A DNA stretch of 64,000 nucleotides, taken from assembly GCF_017654505.1 (NCBI RefSeq), contig NC_054555.1:2508335-2572334 (forward strand), given 5' to 3'. The notes under the pieces were generated by a model. That model was not told the DNA's origin, searched no databases, and saw nothing but the letters and a program-made list of their open reading frames with translations. Each line of letters begins with the position of its first letter. Position 1 is the stretch's first letter. The translations under genes were made by a program, and so were the position numbers. Source of the DNA: Polyodon spathula (taxonomy: Eukaryota > Chordata > Actinopteri > Acipenseriformes > Polyodontidae). Positions 11,704 through 23,813 of the stretch are shown in pieces.

Positions 11704-12210
11704 CTGTTTATTTATATAGCGCCTTTTATACAAAAGTATTGCAAAGCACTGAACAGTACATAGCAGAAAAAAAGAACAAACCACAATCCATTTGTATATC
11801 CATTTGTACACCATTTAAATAACAGTATACACATAATAATACAAAAGCAGCAATTTTAAAGTTACGGTAAAACCCACTAAGATAAGAAAGACATTTATAA
11901 AAGTGAGTTTTTAGTCTTGGCTTGAAAACTATAACGGTCACATCTTCCCTGACAAATGAAGGTACATTCCATAATTTACGAGTTTTAATAGGGGGTGTCA
12001 ATACTAATGGGCACAGCTGAGTGCATTTTTCAATGGAGTGAAGGCTTAGAAAACCAGGACCTGAATGTTTTTCTGGGGATATGGATCTGTTCCCAGTATT
12101 ACTTTTTGACCTTGGGCAACACAAGCATAGATAGATGAGTAGCCTTAATAAGTTGCACTGAATAAAACAGTAGCAGGTGCTTTGCATCTTTTGTTGATGT
12201 GTACACTGAC
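11704..12210 (-). mobile_element. Probable LINE 3' fragment, reverse strand
   Basis: On the minus strand an open frame (11726-12226) contains LWNVPSFVRED, a spacer, then FKPRLKTHFYKCL. This pattern resembles the C-terminal end of non-LTR reverse transcriptases (Trp-Asn, a spacer, then Phe-Lys-x-x-Leu-Lys-Thr-His-x-Phe/Tyr). The strand finishes GGCGCTATATAAATAAAC, a common 3' terminus of fish LINEs and their SINE partners. No catalytic motif is present. The family (L2, Rex or other) was not determined. Confidence 0.45.
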
Positions 12211-12621
12211 CCTTGGCCAGGATCAACTAGATCAGGTTGATTGATAGCCTGGGCCCCATGTCCAATAAATAAAAATAACAAACTACCCCATACTGTGTAA
12301 ACACACCTGCAATTTGAACACAGCAAAGAAGGGGCACACATTTCAACGAGACAGACTGTCCTTCATACCACTTCCAAGAAGACTGTAGGGTATAAAATCA
12401 GAAATAAAAATACTGTAGATAAAATAGATGTTATTAACTACAGGATTTTCCAGAACTGTTATACTTACTTTATAATCATTACCCCACTTTACCCCCTCTA
12501 TTCATTAAACCCTTACATTATATAATATTCCATCATTTGTATTTTGAAAGCTTCATGTTAACATGTCTGCTGAACAAAATTGATTTCTGTGCAGCACAGT
12601 CCAGTATATCAGTGATATACA
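12211..12621. other. No gene seen
   Basis: No coding, RNA or repeat feature recognised. Confidence 0.45.
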
Positions 12622-12636
12622 GTGCGTGTGTGCGTG

Positions 12637-12679
<43 letters not shown>
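12622..12679. repeat. (GT)n microsatellite
   Basis: Starts as imperfect GCGTGTGTGT units and becomes a pure GT run. Confidence 0.96.
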
Positions 12680-12680
<1 letters not shown>

Positions 12681-14939
12681 GGCTGCTGGTGATATAAAAG
12701 GGCATTTCTTTGGGATTATTCTGTGCTTGGGACAGTGCAATACTCTAGAAACTGGTCCCTGGGGAGCTTTGTGTCTTCTTATCAGGAATCTCAGGATCTC
12801 TCCACCCTGCACACGTCAGTCTCCTGCTACAAGGATCTTTAACTGAGTGACTCATCCCTGGGACAAGATACATGAGCTGAAACATCAGCATGCAAGGGTC
12901 TAGATGGCCCTTTTTTACTTTTCCTGAATGGAATGCCTCTTGGCGTGTCGCAGCTGTATCTTTATTTTATTATTGACTAAGCTTCAGCCCTTGATTTATT
13001 TTAAAGGTAAATATTCATGGCAGTGCCCTAAACCGCTGTTGGACTTCACTGATAACAGTCAAGAACAGTTTCACAAATATTTTTTAAATAACTTGGAGAC
13101 ATGCTTGTCATTTGTCTGCTGTGGCTGCTGCAGATGGCTCGCAATACACAGCATGCTGACTTTGCGGGAACGGACAGTAAACACGCACAACGAGGTCCAG
13201 GTGGTTTCCGAGTATCGCAATTCATTTTTCACATTTTCACACAGCCTTATATTACACAGTCATTTATTCCTGGCTGTAGCTGACTCACCCGTCAGATACA
13301 ATCGTTCAATCGTTGCTTTCTTCATAGATAAGCCTTTGTCAAGGTTAGCCAATGTCCAGGCATTCCTAAATTCATTTATTCCAAAAGGCTTGTTTAACCT
13401 GAAAGCTATTTTTGTATTCTGACCTTTCTTTCATTGCATTTACCTGGGGCATGCCCTGCCAAGTACCAGCTGTGCCTGATGCTTCATTGAACACCTTCCT
13501 GGAGGATCGTCAGCAGTCAACCCTGAAACATGCTCCTGCTGGCCATGCATAGCACTGTAATCCTTCTGCACAGTTCAAATTAGCAGCAGCCAGGCTCACC
13601 TCGTCCCACCATCTCGAATCATTAGACTCAAATCAAGCTCAAATTTGTTTCTTAAATCATACCATCTTCTCTCTGTTTTCCAGATTAATACAACCTGCAC
13701 ATTTAAGAGGTATGCAGGTTTTGTGGTTCTGTCATTAGAATATTTTATTGTAATTGTAAGGTGTAACTACAGGCTTTGTTATCAGAAGTTAAAACCGGAT
13801 CCTAATTTTACCATTTTCAATCCATTCTTTCTCAGAAAGGTATTTTGCCTGAGAGTCAGTTGCACAGAGCGGTCATTATCACAGTATGAAAAGAAGGCAC
13901 TGAATTATCTAGTGAATTTGCTTGATTTCTTTACTTTTACCCTCGACACTACCTAGATAATGCATGATCAACATTCTAATGCAACTACATTGTGCACTGT
14001 GAGTGACAGTGCAAAATATTTTTTGTTATTGAAAATCCTGTCGAGGGCTTAGAAAATCAACCCCTTTTTGTCCATTCATAATTAAATGTATTTTTTCCAC
14101 TATTCACCCTTCCTACATTAAATTATTTGCAAACATCACATGCCTGAAACAGGGTTACGAATGAAGTTAATGACAACCACAAGTCTGTTGACGTGTGTGG
14201 ATAATAAAACTTAATTTAGCAACATTTCCTTTCCAGTGTAGTTCTACTTATCATTTTATTTGTAGTTCATTTGATTTTAGACAACTATATTCCTTGGTTA
14301 TATACAGACAGCATCTGTAAAATTTATATCTGTCTGCATGTGGCAAGGTGTATATTGTGAGATTTAAAAGCTTCTTGCCATCTTGTCTAAACACTGAATA
14401 ACTTGACTAATTTCTGGTAAGATAAATAGTGTCTTAATTAAATGTGGTTAAATAAATAGCTGGCTGCAATTAGGAGGAAGTATTCAAGTTATCTTGATAA
14501 ATGCTTTAATTAAACTGCAAAACATGCTTGGCGTAAGACCATCAATCTAATCTGAATTGGTTTGCTTTTAAAAAAAGGAAATGAAAAGGAATGTATGTGG
14601 AAAAGGAGCGAGACACAAAATTATCCTTTAGAGAAATATAGTATGGCATTCGGCACAATTGCAATTAAGTTTTCTGAATAAACATGTAGCCACTACCGCA
14701 GATTTGTTTAATTCTGAATCAAGTTACCAAATTTGTAATACCTTTACTGGCTTATTATATTTAGGGCTTCTGATAAAAACCGATAAAAACTGATAAAACA
14801 AAATACAAAAAAAAATGTATTCATTGGATAGCCAATAAACATTGGAAACCACCAGAAAAACAGTGGGAATCGTTAATCAATTCACACTGACCACTCCTTT
14901 CCCATTAAAAAATAAAACCTACTACAAATAATAAAAAAA
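12680..14939. other. No gene recognised
   Basis: A 164-codon frame at 12928-13422 is the longest outside the LINE, but shows no domain, signal or conserved motif. It is likely to be chance. From 14441 to 14735 the sequence has a regulatory-like texture (see findings). Confidence 0.4.
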
Positions 14940-15480
14940 TACATTTCCCAGCGCAGTTGAGCAGTGTCCCGCGTTCCTGCACAATATATGTCTGTCTAGA
15001 CATTTTTACATATAGCCAGACGTACACCGGTCCACATATAACACTCAAATTGTCGAGAACGGTAGAACAGATTTGTTACTTCTTTGAACCTTATAAAGAC
15101 CATCTATTTATCACAGAATTATTTACACACTTATTTATCGACCACGTTAATCCCTCCTTCATAAGTGTCAAGTAGAACTATTACGAAATTAATTTACGTT
15201 TTGTACGCACCGCATTCCTGGTAGTTATATTAGACTTAACCAACTGAAAATTTTTTTCCTTTACCGTTTTTCCTTACAACTACCTTTCCTCGCTCTAGTG
15301 TTTTTAATAGGAATCTCTTTATATCATACCTTAAGCCGTGGTAACTGTTAATCAAAAGACTTATTTGTACATCTGTGGCGTCTAACAAATTAAGATTAGT
15401 TCAATGGTTTAACCATTATGGACATGACCAATAATATACACCCGAAGACGATTTTTTGCTATGTTTTGACTATTGTGTTA
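14940..15480. other. Block not depleted in CpG
   Basis: About 19 CpG dinucleotides occur in 540 bases of roughly 38% GC, near the number expected by chance. The preceding 540 bases hold about five. No long open frame, terminal repeat or RNA gene was found. The upstream flank (14766-14800) contains GATAAAAACCGATAAAAACT, a motif I associate loosely with dispersed fish repeats. It may be a young insertion or an unmethylated element. Confidence 0.5.
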
Positions 15481-16242
15481 TGTTTTTTTTTACATAAGTA
15501 AACCTATCTTTCTTGGTACCTTTGTGGGTCCTTTTGTTACCCTGAGCATTAGTGAAGGTGTTCTGGTGAGGAAAGGCAGAACATAAAGCTTGTATCTATC
15601 ATTGATTTGTTCTGAGTAATTTAATCCCGCCCCTGCTACTGAGTGACAGCACATTCCTACATTTCTATTAGAGACTCTGCTTGCGAGATTTAAAATGAGA
15701 TTACAATTAGGAATAAGGAGTTGTTAGCTGGATTTAAAGCTGTATTATAATTAAAATACAGAGGGTTTAAAACAGCATTGCAAATTGTGGCAAAATGTTC
15801 AAAAACAAAACCCCAGAAGAATGTGCCCGTGAAGGATTTTGTTGTGGAAGACAACAAAGTAAAGAAGGTTCAACTACTGTACTGTCGAGTTACTACTATA
15901 CATATTTTGACAGAAAAAAAATAACCTCTCAAGAATTTTAGAAAGTAACCGAAAACACGAATTTCATGCAGTATATAAAAAATGAAAGTCCCCCCAAAAA
16001 ACGATCTGCATAAAACTTAAAATTAGCTCAAAGTAAGCACTGAAAAATAAATTGTTATTATTATTATCTAGGAACATTCGACACATGATGTCAGAAGTGT
16101 CCTTGGAGACAGAGAGGCCAAAGCAAATTGACAAAACAATTTGAAAAGAACTGGACAATACATCAAAGACTTGAGTAGCATCCTCCAGTACCTTCCCCAT
16201 ATGGGTGTTCTACCTGATGGAGTTATTATACAATACTGTTTG
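15481..16242. other. No gene seen
   Basis: No coding, RNA or repeat feature recognised. Confidence 0.45.

Positions 16243-16313
<71 letters not shown>
16243..16313. repeat. (CT)n microsatellite
   Basis: About 35 uninterrupted CT units. Confidence 0.97.
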
Positions 16314-16317
<4 letters not shown>

Positions 16318-19291
16318 GTATTGCATCTTTATCATTGTGTATGGTTCAGTACTGTATATATAAATGTAGCAGTTATGCTGTTATATTTAAATCTGAAACA
16401 AATGGTCCAAGTGCTGAAATGAGAAACACAGCATATATTCCTTATCAATTATGCTTGGTTTAATTATCAGTTTAATCATTTTTATAGTATAAATCCAGTC
16501 TGGTGTTATATGCCACCCATGTGTTTAAGACAGATTACCAAAGCACACTGACACAGTAGTTCAACTACATGCAGTTCTTTCTTACCATTTTTTGACTTTT
16601 TCTCCCATAGCTGCATAATGTTGTTGACAGAAATAAGGCTTTATGCTGTATTTGTGGTTTATCGTTTTATATTTAGGCAATTACAAATTCTAAGAATGTG
16701 GTAATATTTGCAATTTGGGAAAATGTTTTATTTGTAGATTTAAAAAAAAAAAAGACTAATGTGATTAAAAAAAAAAAAAAAACATAATTTTGTTTCGCCA
16801 GAAATTATTCCCTGACTCTGCAATTAGCCTGACACAATGTTAATGGTTACATTTAATAGGTGTTATTAGGACTTTCTAAATAGGTTTGCTTTAAAATGTT
16901 AGGTAAGGAAAATGAATTGCAATCGTTTGCATAAAAGCATTTCTGTAAAAGAAAGAAAGGGGGTGGCACTTGTTTGCTAAATAAATAACACTGAGTGCAT
17001 ATTATCCCATATTATCCCATGCGATCTTCAGTTTAATTCACACATTTATCAGCAGTTTACCAGTTTATTCCCAGTTTGCCCAGACGTTTTCTGTTGCTTC
17101 GTTCTTCTCACTGGATAATGTAAGCCACATCATAGACATATTTAGAAAGCAGCAGTTTGAACTTTGAATCCATATCAATGTATCTGAAAGTTAAAATCTA
17201 ATGGTGTTAGGTACATTGTCGGGGGGAGGGGGGGAGTGATAAGGTTGAAAAGGCTATTACGAGGTATTGTAATATGAAGAGACAGAGATAGGCATCCAAG
17301 AAGAAAATAAATCAGACCCCGAGGCAAGTTTAAAGCATCTTAAATAGCTGCATGACCCAGTTAGGATATGCGGCAGGGTCTACAATAAAAATGATTTCAC
17401 ACATTCTCGAACTCCACTAAAATCTCATGTTTCAAAGCACTGTCTAAAAACACAGATTCTCAAATCTATTTACTCCAGAATGTCATTAGTGCACATGTAT
17501 TTCTGGGGAAAAAAATCTCCATACACAAGTCTAAACCAAGTTAGTAACAATGTAAAACTACTTATAAACCCCTAACTGAAACTAACTGAAAGTTTGGTAA
17601 CTTAAGTGTTTTTTTTCCATTCTGAAAAAAAAAAACAATTGTGCGCTTGATGATTTGAAGCAAAGCTTTCATAATCTAATCCCATACTTAAAAATGTTTC
17701 TACTCAAATATCGCTATGTTAAAATCTGTTCATTGAATGAATGAACATTATGTTCACTTTACTGTGAACTATGTTTATACATTACACAGGCTTGGGCAGC
17801 ATTTCTTTCCAGAGTTTTGAAGTGCCTCCCAGCTATCATCCATAAAATGCCTTGAAACACAGCAGGACGCTGATTATAAATTTGTATGTATTCAGGTCAC
17901 AGAACAGTCACATACCTAAAATCTCACCTGCAATTCCTCTGCCAGGATAGATGACATTCTTCTACGCTTAGCTGCACATGTCTTGCAGGAGTTCACATCA
18001 CTGTTATTTGTTTGGAAAAGTTACTTTGGATTTAAATTCAGGTAGCTTGTGGATGCCAGCAGGAGATTTTGACTCAGCAGATAAAGAGTTGTTTTAATAG
18101 TTCTGACAAAACACTTCTGCAGTAGATTGTGGGTTGTTCTCGTTCCAGTGGAAGTTCGAATGTATTTATTTTTTTTAATGGTATGCGTAATTTTACCATT
18201 TACCTTGCTCACTGAAGCGACCTAATCTGTGAATCATCCTGCAAAAAATAACAGCTAAGTAATGAAAATGTTCACTAACTTATGACACTTTTCTGTATGT
18301 TGTGTCAAGAACATTTTGCTTTGAACTAATTATTTTTTAACATATCTGTGTAGTAGTATAATAGGGGTTCAAAAGAGCTGTTTAATACACTTCAACTTCA
18401 ATTCAAGGCAAATTCTTTTTTTTATTTAAATGTTTTTTTTTCCTTTTTTTCTTATATATTGCTTCCTTAAATTGAACAAACCTTTTTTACTAGATAAATT
18501 TTAATAGCAGGTAAGCAGGGATACAACAATGACACTTTAGAGTTATAATCTAAGCAGGGAGCAAACTTGGCAAAGGGAGCAGTTCCCATACTGTCCTGCA
18601 CCTGCAATATATACACATATTATACAGAATCTTCTTTAGAAAATCAATACAGATTCAAGGCTCAGGAATCATCACAGACACAGTTACAGTTTGGACGGAA
18701 TTATTTTACAGCACGGACCTAAAAGCCTCTTGGAATTCAGAAAGGAGACATCCACTTATGAGTTGAATTGCGGGTTACTGAATTAACATGCTTAATAAAT
18801 ACAATGACATAATTTGGCCCGTGGCCTTGTCCATTGGGACTCGGTAGTTGTCCAACACTGGCCGACATAGACTGAGAGGCCAGCCAGCAGGCAGAGCAAG
18901 TGGTCTACTGGGCCACCTTCCCCCCTTGGACAAGGCACGCTGCAAGCTGCAAGGCGGGGAGGAGGAGGAAACAAGGATCAAAAACAAAGTGAAACTGAGG
19001 CATAGAATGCTATTTGTAGAATGTATGACAATTATGTAATTGGTAGGTAGAGTCTCCTATCAGAAAAACAATCAAGTTTCTAATTAAAGAGCACTTCTCT
19101 CCTTTTCTTTCTTTGTTATATAATCACTGTACAATTGAGCCACTTAAAGATGGTGTATAATTGGATTTTATGATGCTTCATTACTTTATTTCATTACTTA
19201 GACCAAATGCCTGAGGAGCCCATATCTGAAGGACATCCTAATTGTTCATTAAAGAAGTATTGAGGTGTTAAAGAACCCCCTGTGGTACGAT
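16314..19291. other. No gene seen
   Basis: Contains poly-A runs near 16741 and 16768, a G-rich tract at 17220-17236 (GGGGGGAGGGGGGGAG), T-rich stretches at 18415-18452 and a GC-rich 130-bp patch at 18830-18970 whose overlapping frames are compositional. Confidence 0.4.
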
Positions 19292-19500
19292 GGCTCAGTG
19301 AGGACATGGTGAAAAAAGGTGTTATGTTGAGATCCTAAAATCATTTATTTTGTGATCTTGACATAACGGTTTAAAATGACGAGATCCTAAAATAATCTGT
19401 CTTGTGATCTCTTCATAAGAGTTTAAATTGACGAGATCCTGAGATAATCTATCTTGTGATCTTGACATAACACATTTCTAGATATTTTTTTTCCACTGTT
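19292..19500. mobile_element. Candidate non-autonomous DNA element with internal tandem repeat
   Basis: The left end reads CAGTGAGGACATGGTGAAAA then GTGTTATG. The right end, inverted, reads CAGTGGAAAAAAAATATC then GTGTTATGTC. CAGTG-type ends suit hAT-like elements, but no target duplication was found. Between them lie three 52-bp tandem units. Confidence 0.45.
19329..19484. repeat. 52-bp tandem repeat, three copies
   Basis: Units start at 19329, 19381 and 19433, each with GAGATCCT and then a TTGTGATCT block. The spacing is exactly 52 bp both times. Confidence 0.85.
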
Positions 19501-21639
19501 CTTAATGAGCTGCTACACTGAGGTGTTATTTTGCTATTTTTAGCTATTTTTAATGGTACAATACAGTCTCTTTTAAGTATTTCAGTGTGTATGGATTGTA
19601 AGTATGTAAGTCAACGCACATACAATTTAGCCATATAAAAAAGTCAACTCAACCAAGAACTAAGCACAAAAGTGAAGAGATATGAACCAGAAGCACATTA
19701 AAGAATCAATGTAGATGAGTTTTTAGGAAAGTATGATAAAAGTATTTGCATTGTGTGTGATGGAAATGGATATCTAATTTTGGACAGAAGCCAGTTCCAT
19801 TGACTTAGTTTAGCAGTAGACCAAATAGATTTTGTGGTTGCTCTAATTATTATTCAGCCCATTTCTTGGTCTTAACATTATAGTAAATATTGGCTCTGTC
19901 ATGGATGAAAAAGCCATTGTATTTGCAAAGTGCCTGTTAGCTTGAGCAACACGCAAATGGACTTACTAGGCAATGGTTGGCATAGCTGTCTGCCTACCTA
20001 TTAAATACGTTCCACATGTGTTGAATTGAATTAGTGACTTTTTCAGCTTGTTTAAGATCTTCAGAGTTATAAAGCAATGGGACAGCAGATACTATACCTT
20101 GACTGTAGAAAGACTCGAGCTTCTTGTCCTCAGGAATATGCTGACCATCACCACTATGAACTTAGCAGGGCTATTTTTTTTTTCCCCCACATCAATCAAA
20201 GTGATATTCATCTGCACTACGATTTGGATGTTAAGTAGCATTTTATCTCCCACTTCATGGACAGCCATGTGAATTCATTGTAATACCTGGGTTACTACCA
20301 ATGGTTCCTGTTCTTACATGGTAACTACTGTGTAATTACATGGGAATAGTGAGCTGATGCACCAGAAACTATATCAGTGCAACAACGCCCTTGCTGGCTA
20401 TTATCACAATAGCCTTGAAGCAACTTTAGAATATAAAGCATTTCAATAGCTGTGCCCCATTCAGTCTCTGAATCTTTTCACGGCAACAGCATTCTATGCT
20501 AATGCCACAGCCCCTCTCCCCACAGCACATCCACTATAACTGATAGCTCTATAAGGTCATTACACATCCTTTCTACGACAGCCTCCCTCTGTGCCTGAAA
20601 TGACTGGCAATTCCATTAATATTACCTTTGTGAAGTGGAAATGTATGTTCTCAGATCATGATAATATACAAATTGGTATCTTAAGTAATATTAAATAAAT
20701 AAACACATGCGTAGAAAATAAGTGATCAATTATCAAACCTAAGAACTGGTTTGGTACATATAAAAATCAAAATCAAATGCTTTTCATTACTCTCAGAGAG
20801 TCTTCTGGATGTTGTACATTGAAGTCTTAGTTATTTTAAGCAGGAACTAATACTGTTTGCAAATGCATGAACACTAACACCGGCACCCAAAAAAAACCCC
20901 AAAAATACATGAATGAAATGGGATGGCAATTGTACCCAAGACTAGTATTATCTTTAACTGTCCCACACTCAATTTGTAAACCATGCATTCACAGAATCGT
21001 TGACTGCAGATCGTGTTATGTCAACTGTCTCTGGTTACCGAACCACTGGTATGTTATTTATACACACAGTGTTAACTAATGCAAATCCTAAATGCATTAT
21101 GCAAAAATTTGCTGGTAACCTTGGTTCCAGTCCGGAATTCATACTCCCAGATCATATTTTGTTAATGATTTTTTCCCTACAAAAATATGCATTTACTTGA
21201 TGAGATCACAGTTTCTGCTCCACATTCCTTAGTGGGCTGAAATTCTATAGAGAGGCACTCCCATTAATAATATTAAAACACTAATAGTAATTGAAGGGAT
21301 TTAATTCATAGTCCACTTTCCAAAACCCATTCATTATCTTACCAGTAATTGCCAGATGTTGATTAAAGAACACGATTTCAAACATTTCCTTTATCGCTTT
21401 AGTCATTAATGAGGGGGGATGGGGTTACTTTGCATTTGTAGATTAGCCTCAAGATAGTAAAGACACCGAAAAGCTGCACTTGACAAAATGTAATAGATTA
21501 AAAGGATAATCCTCAACCATTAAAAACTGAGAGAAGATGGAACGTGTAACAAGTGTTAATAATGAATATACATTCGACAAGGTTTTAAGATTAGAAGTGC
21601 AGTGTACAGGCAGGTTTATTTTAGTAGTTCAGTGCTTCA
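19501..21639. other. No gene seen
   Basis: Contains a short relative of the TTACATGGTAATTAC palindromic family at about 20290-20345. No convincing coding frame. Confidence 0.4.
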
Positions 21640-21647
21640 GATCATGA

Positions 21648-22130
21648 AGCTCCACAGTTCCATTCTATAGAAAAGCAAACTATGAAGGTATGAAACAGAG
21701 ACTAACAGAAGTAGACTGGAGTAAAATAGAGAAAACACCCACAGAAGAAGGATGGTTGTTCTTCAAAAATGTAGTACTAGAGGTGCAAAACAATTACATC
21801 CCTAAAGTAGACAAATCTAAATGTAAAACTAAATTGCCAAAATGGTTTAATAGATCAATTAAAAAAAATATTCAGCGAAAAAAGACACTTTATAGAGCAT
21901 TAAAAAAGGACCAAAAAGAAAGTAAGCAGAAAGAGTACACGGAACTGCAAACGCAAGTCAAAAAGGAAGTTAGAAAGGCCAAGAGAGAAATAGAAATGAA
22001 CATTGCTAAGGGAGCTAAAACCAATTCCAAAATGTTTTTCCAATATTACAACAGCAATAGAACATTCAAAGAGGAGATTAAATGTTTAAGAGATACAAAT
22101 GGCAAAATCGTAGATGAAGAAAAAAAAAAT
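21648..22130 (+). pseudogene. CR1 LINE ORF2 fragment: linker upstream of reverse transcriptase
   Basis: This is the lysine-rich region that lies between the endonuclease and the reverse transcriptase in CR1-type ORF2. Recognisable pieces are RKANYEGMKQRL, VDWSKIE, EEGWLFFKNV, NNYIPKVDK and LPKWFNRSIKK. The frame opens after a stop at 21645-21647, so the nominal Met at 21690 is only the first ATG and not a biological start. It ends in frameshift at a run of ten A residues (22120-22129), where the reading continues one base over in the next segment. Either one extra A or loss of two would explain this; a homopolymer sequencing error is also possible. Confidence 0.85.
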
Positions 22131-23643
22131 AGCAAATATATTAAATGATTACTTTTCACAAGTTTTTACAAAGGAAGATACTGACAACATGCCCCACATG
22201 TCATCCAGTTCCTATCCAGTTTTAAATAACTTTAGCATAACTGAGGCAGAAGTGTTAAAGGGACTAGGAGCGCTTAAAATAAACAAATCCCCTGGGCTGG
22301 ATGAGATCCTCCCAGTAGTACTCAAAGAAATGAAAGCAGTAATTTACAAACCGCTAACCAAGATCATGCAGCAGTCTCTTGACAGAGGGGTGGTACCGAC
22401 AGACTGGAAAATTGCAAACGTAATACCGATCCACAAAAAGGGAAACAAAACTGAACCAGGTAACTACAGACCAGTAAGCCTGACTTCTATTATATGCAAA
22501 CTTATGGAAACTATAATAAGATCCAAAATGGAAAATTACCTATATGGTAACAGGGTCCTGGGAGACAGTCAACATGGTTTTAGGAAAGGGAGATCGTGTC
22601 TAACTAACTTGCTTGATTTTTTTGAGGATGCAACATCGATAATGGATAATTGCAAAGCATATGACATGGTTTATTTAGATTTCCAGAAAGCTTTTGACAA
22701 AGTCCCGCACAAAAGATTAATTCTCAAACTGAACGCAGTTGGGATTCAAGGAAACACATGTACATGGATTAGGGAGTGGTTAACATGTAGAAAACAGAAA
22801 GTACTGATTAGAGGAAAAACCTCAGAATGGAGTGTGGTAACCAGTGGTGTACCACAGGGATCAATATTAGGTCCTCTGCTATTCCTGATCTACATTAATG
22901 ATTTAGATTCTGGTATAGTAAGCAAACTTGTTAAATTTGCAGACGACACAAAAGTAGGAGGAGTGGCAAACACTGTTGCAGCAGCAAAGGTCATTCAAAA
23001 TGATCTAGACAAGATTCAGAACTGGGCAGACACATGGCAAATGACATTTAATAGAGAAAAGTGTAAGGTACTGCACGCAGGAAATAAAAATGTACATTAT
23101 AAATATCATATGGGAGATACTGAAATTGGAGAAGGAATCTATGGAAAAGACCTAGGAGTTTTTATTGACTCAGAAATGTCTTCATTTAGACAATGTGGGG
23201 AAGCTATAAAAAAGGCTAACAAGATGCTCGGATACATTGTGAAAAGTGTTGAATTTAAATCAAGGGAAGTAATGTTAAAACTGTACAATGCACTAGTAAG
23301 ACCTCATCTTGAATATTGTGTGCAGTTCTGGTCACCTCGCTATAAAAAAGATATTGCTGCTCTAGAAAGAGTGCAAAGAAGAGCGACCAGAATTATTCCG
23401 GGCTTAAAAGGCATGTCATATGCAGACAGGCTAAAAGAATTGAATCTGTTCAGTCTTGAACAAAGAAGACTACGTGGCGACCTAATTCAAGCATTCAAAA
23501 TTCAAAAAGGTATTGACAGTGTCGACCCAAGGGTCTTTTTCAGCCTGAAAAAAGAAACAAGGACCAGGGGTCACAAATGGAGATTAGACAAAGGGGCATT
23601 CAGAACAGAAAAAAGGAGGCTCTTTTTGCACAGAGAATTGTGA
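22114..23643 (+). pseudogene. CR1 LINE ORF2 fragment: reverse transcriptase
   Basis: This encodes the polymerase that copies LINE RNA into DNA at the nicked target site (target-primed reverse transcription). Counting from the ATG at 22114, NYRPVSLTS lies near residue 117. YLDFQKAFDKVPH carries the first catalytic Asp at 189, SGVPQGSILGP spans 244-254 and FADD spans 275-278 with the catalytic Asp pair at 277-278. ALVRPHLEYCVQFWSP and RVQRRATRI follow, and KELNLFSLEQRRLRGDLI lies in the C-terminal region typical of CR1. The 509-codon frame is free of stops and all catalytic residues are intact, which suggests a fairly young copy. It lacks its true start: the open frame is continuous with the preceding segment after a frameshift. 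A second frameshift near 23621-23628 causes the early stop at 23641. Confidence 0.93.
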
Positions 23644-23741
23644 GGGTCTGGAATCAACTCCCCAGTAATGTTGTTGAAGCTGACACCCTGGGATCCTTCA
23701 AGAAGCTGCTTGATGAGATTTTGGGATCAATAAGCTACTAA
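23628..23741 (+). pseudogene. CR1 LINE ORF2 fragment: C-terminal end
   Basis: The frame after the second shift carries RIVRVWNQLPSNVVEA, then LGSFKKLLDEIL, and ends at TAA 23739-23741. This is the conserved C-terminal block of CR1-type proteins (Trp-Asn-x-Leu-Pro ... Phe-Lys). It returns to the frame of the first segment, so the two shifts compensate. A 72-base 3' untranslated tail follows. Confidence 0.88.
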
Positions 23742-23792
23742 CAACCAAACGAGCAAGATGGGCCGAATGGCCTCCTCTTGTTTGTAAACTTT

Positions 23793-23813
23793 CTTATGTT
23801 CTTATGTTCTTAT
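23793..23813 (+). repeat. LINE 3' octamer tail
   Basis: TTATGTTC-type 8-bp units, two and a half copies, form the 3' end of the CR1 LINE. Confidence 0.85.

Larger units (their letters stand above)
21640..23813 (+). mobile_element. CR1-clade LINE, 5'-truncated
   Basis: A non-LTR retrotransposon that keeps the region between endonuclease and reverse transcriptase, the whole reverse transcriptase, the C-terminal segment and the 3' tail. The endonuclease domain is missing, as expected from abortive reverse transcription at insertion. The coding sequence is interrupted by two frameshifts and has an in-frame stop at 21645-21647. The 3' end is GGGCCGAATGGCCTCCTC followed by an 8-bp tandem tail of TTATGTTC type (about 23793-23813), a hallmark of the CR1 clade. 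No clear target duplication was seen. This copy cannot encode a complete protein. Confidence 0.93.

Noticed and set aside
18830..18970. GC-rich patch as a CpG island promoter
   Set aside because: It is only about 130 bases, has few CpGs and no transcript-like feature.
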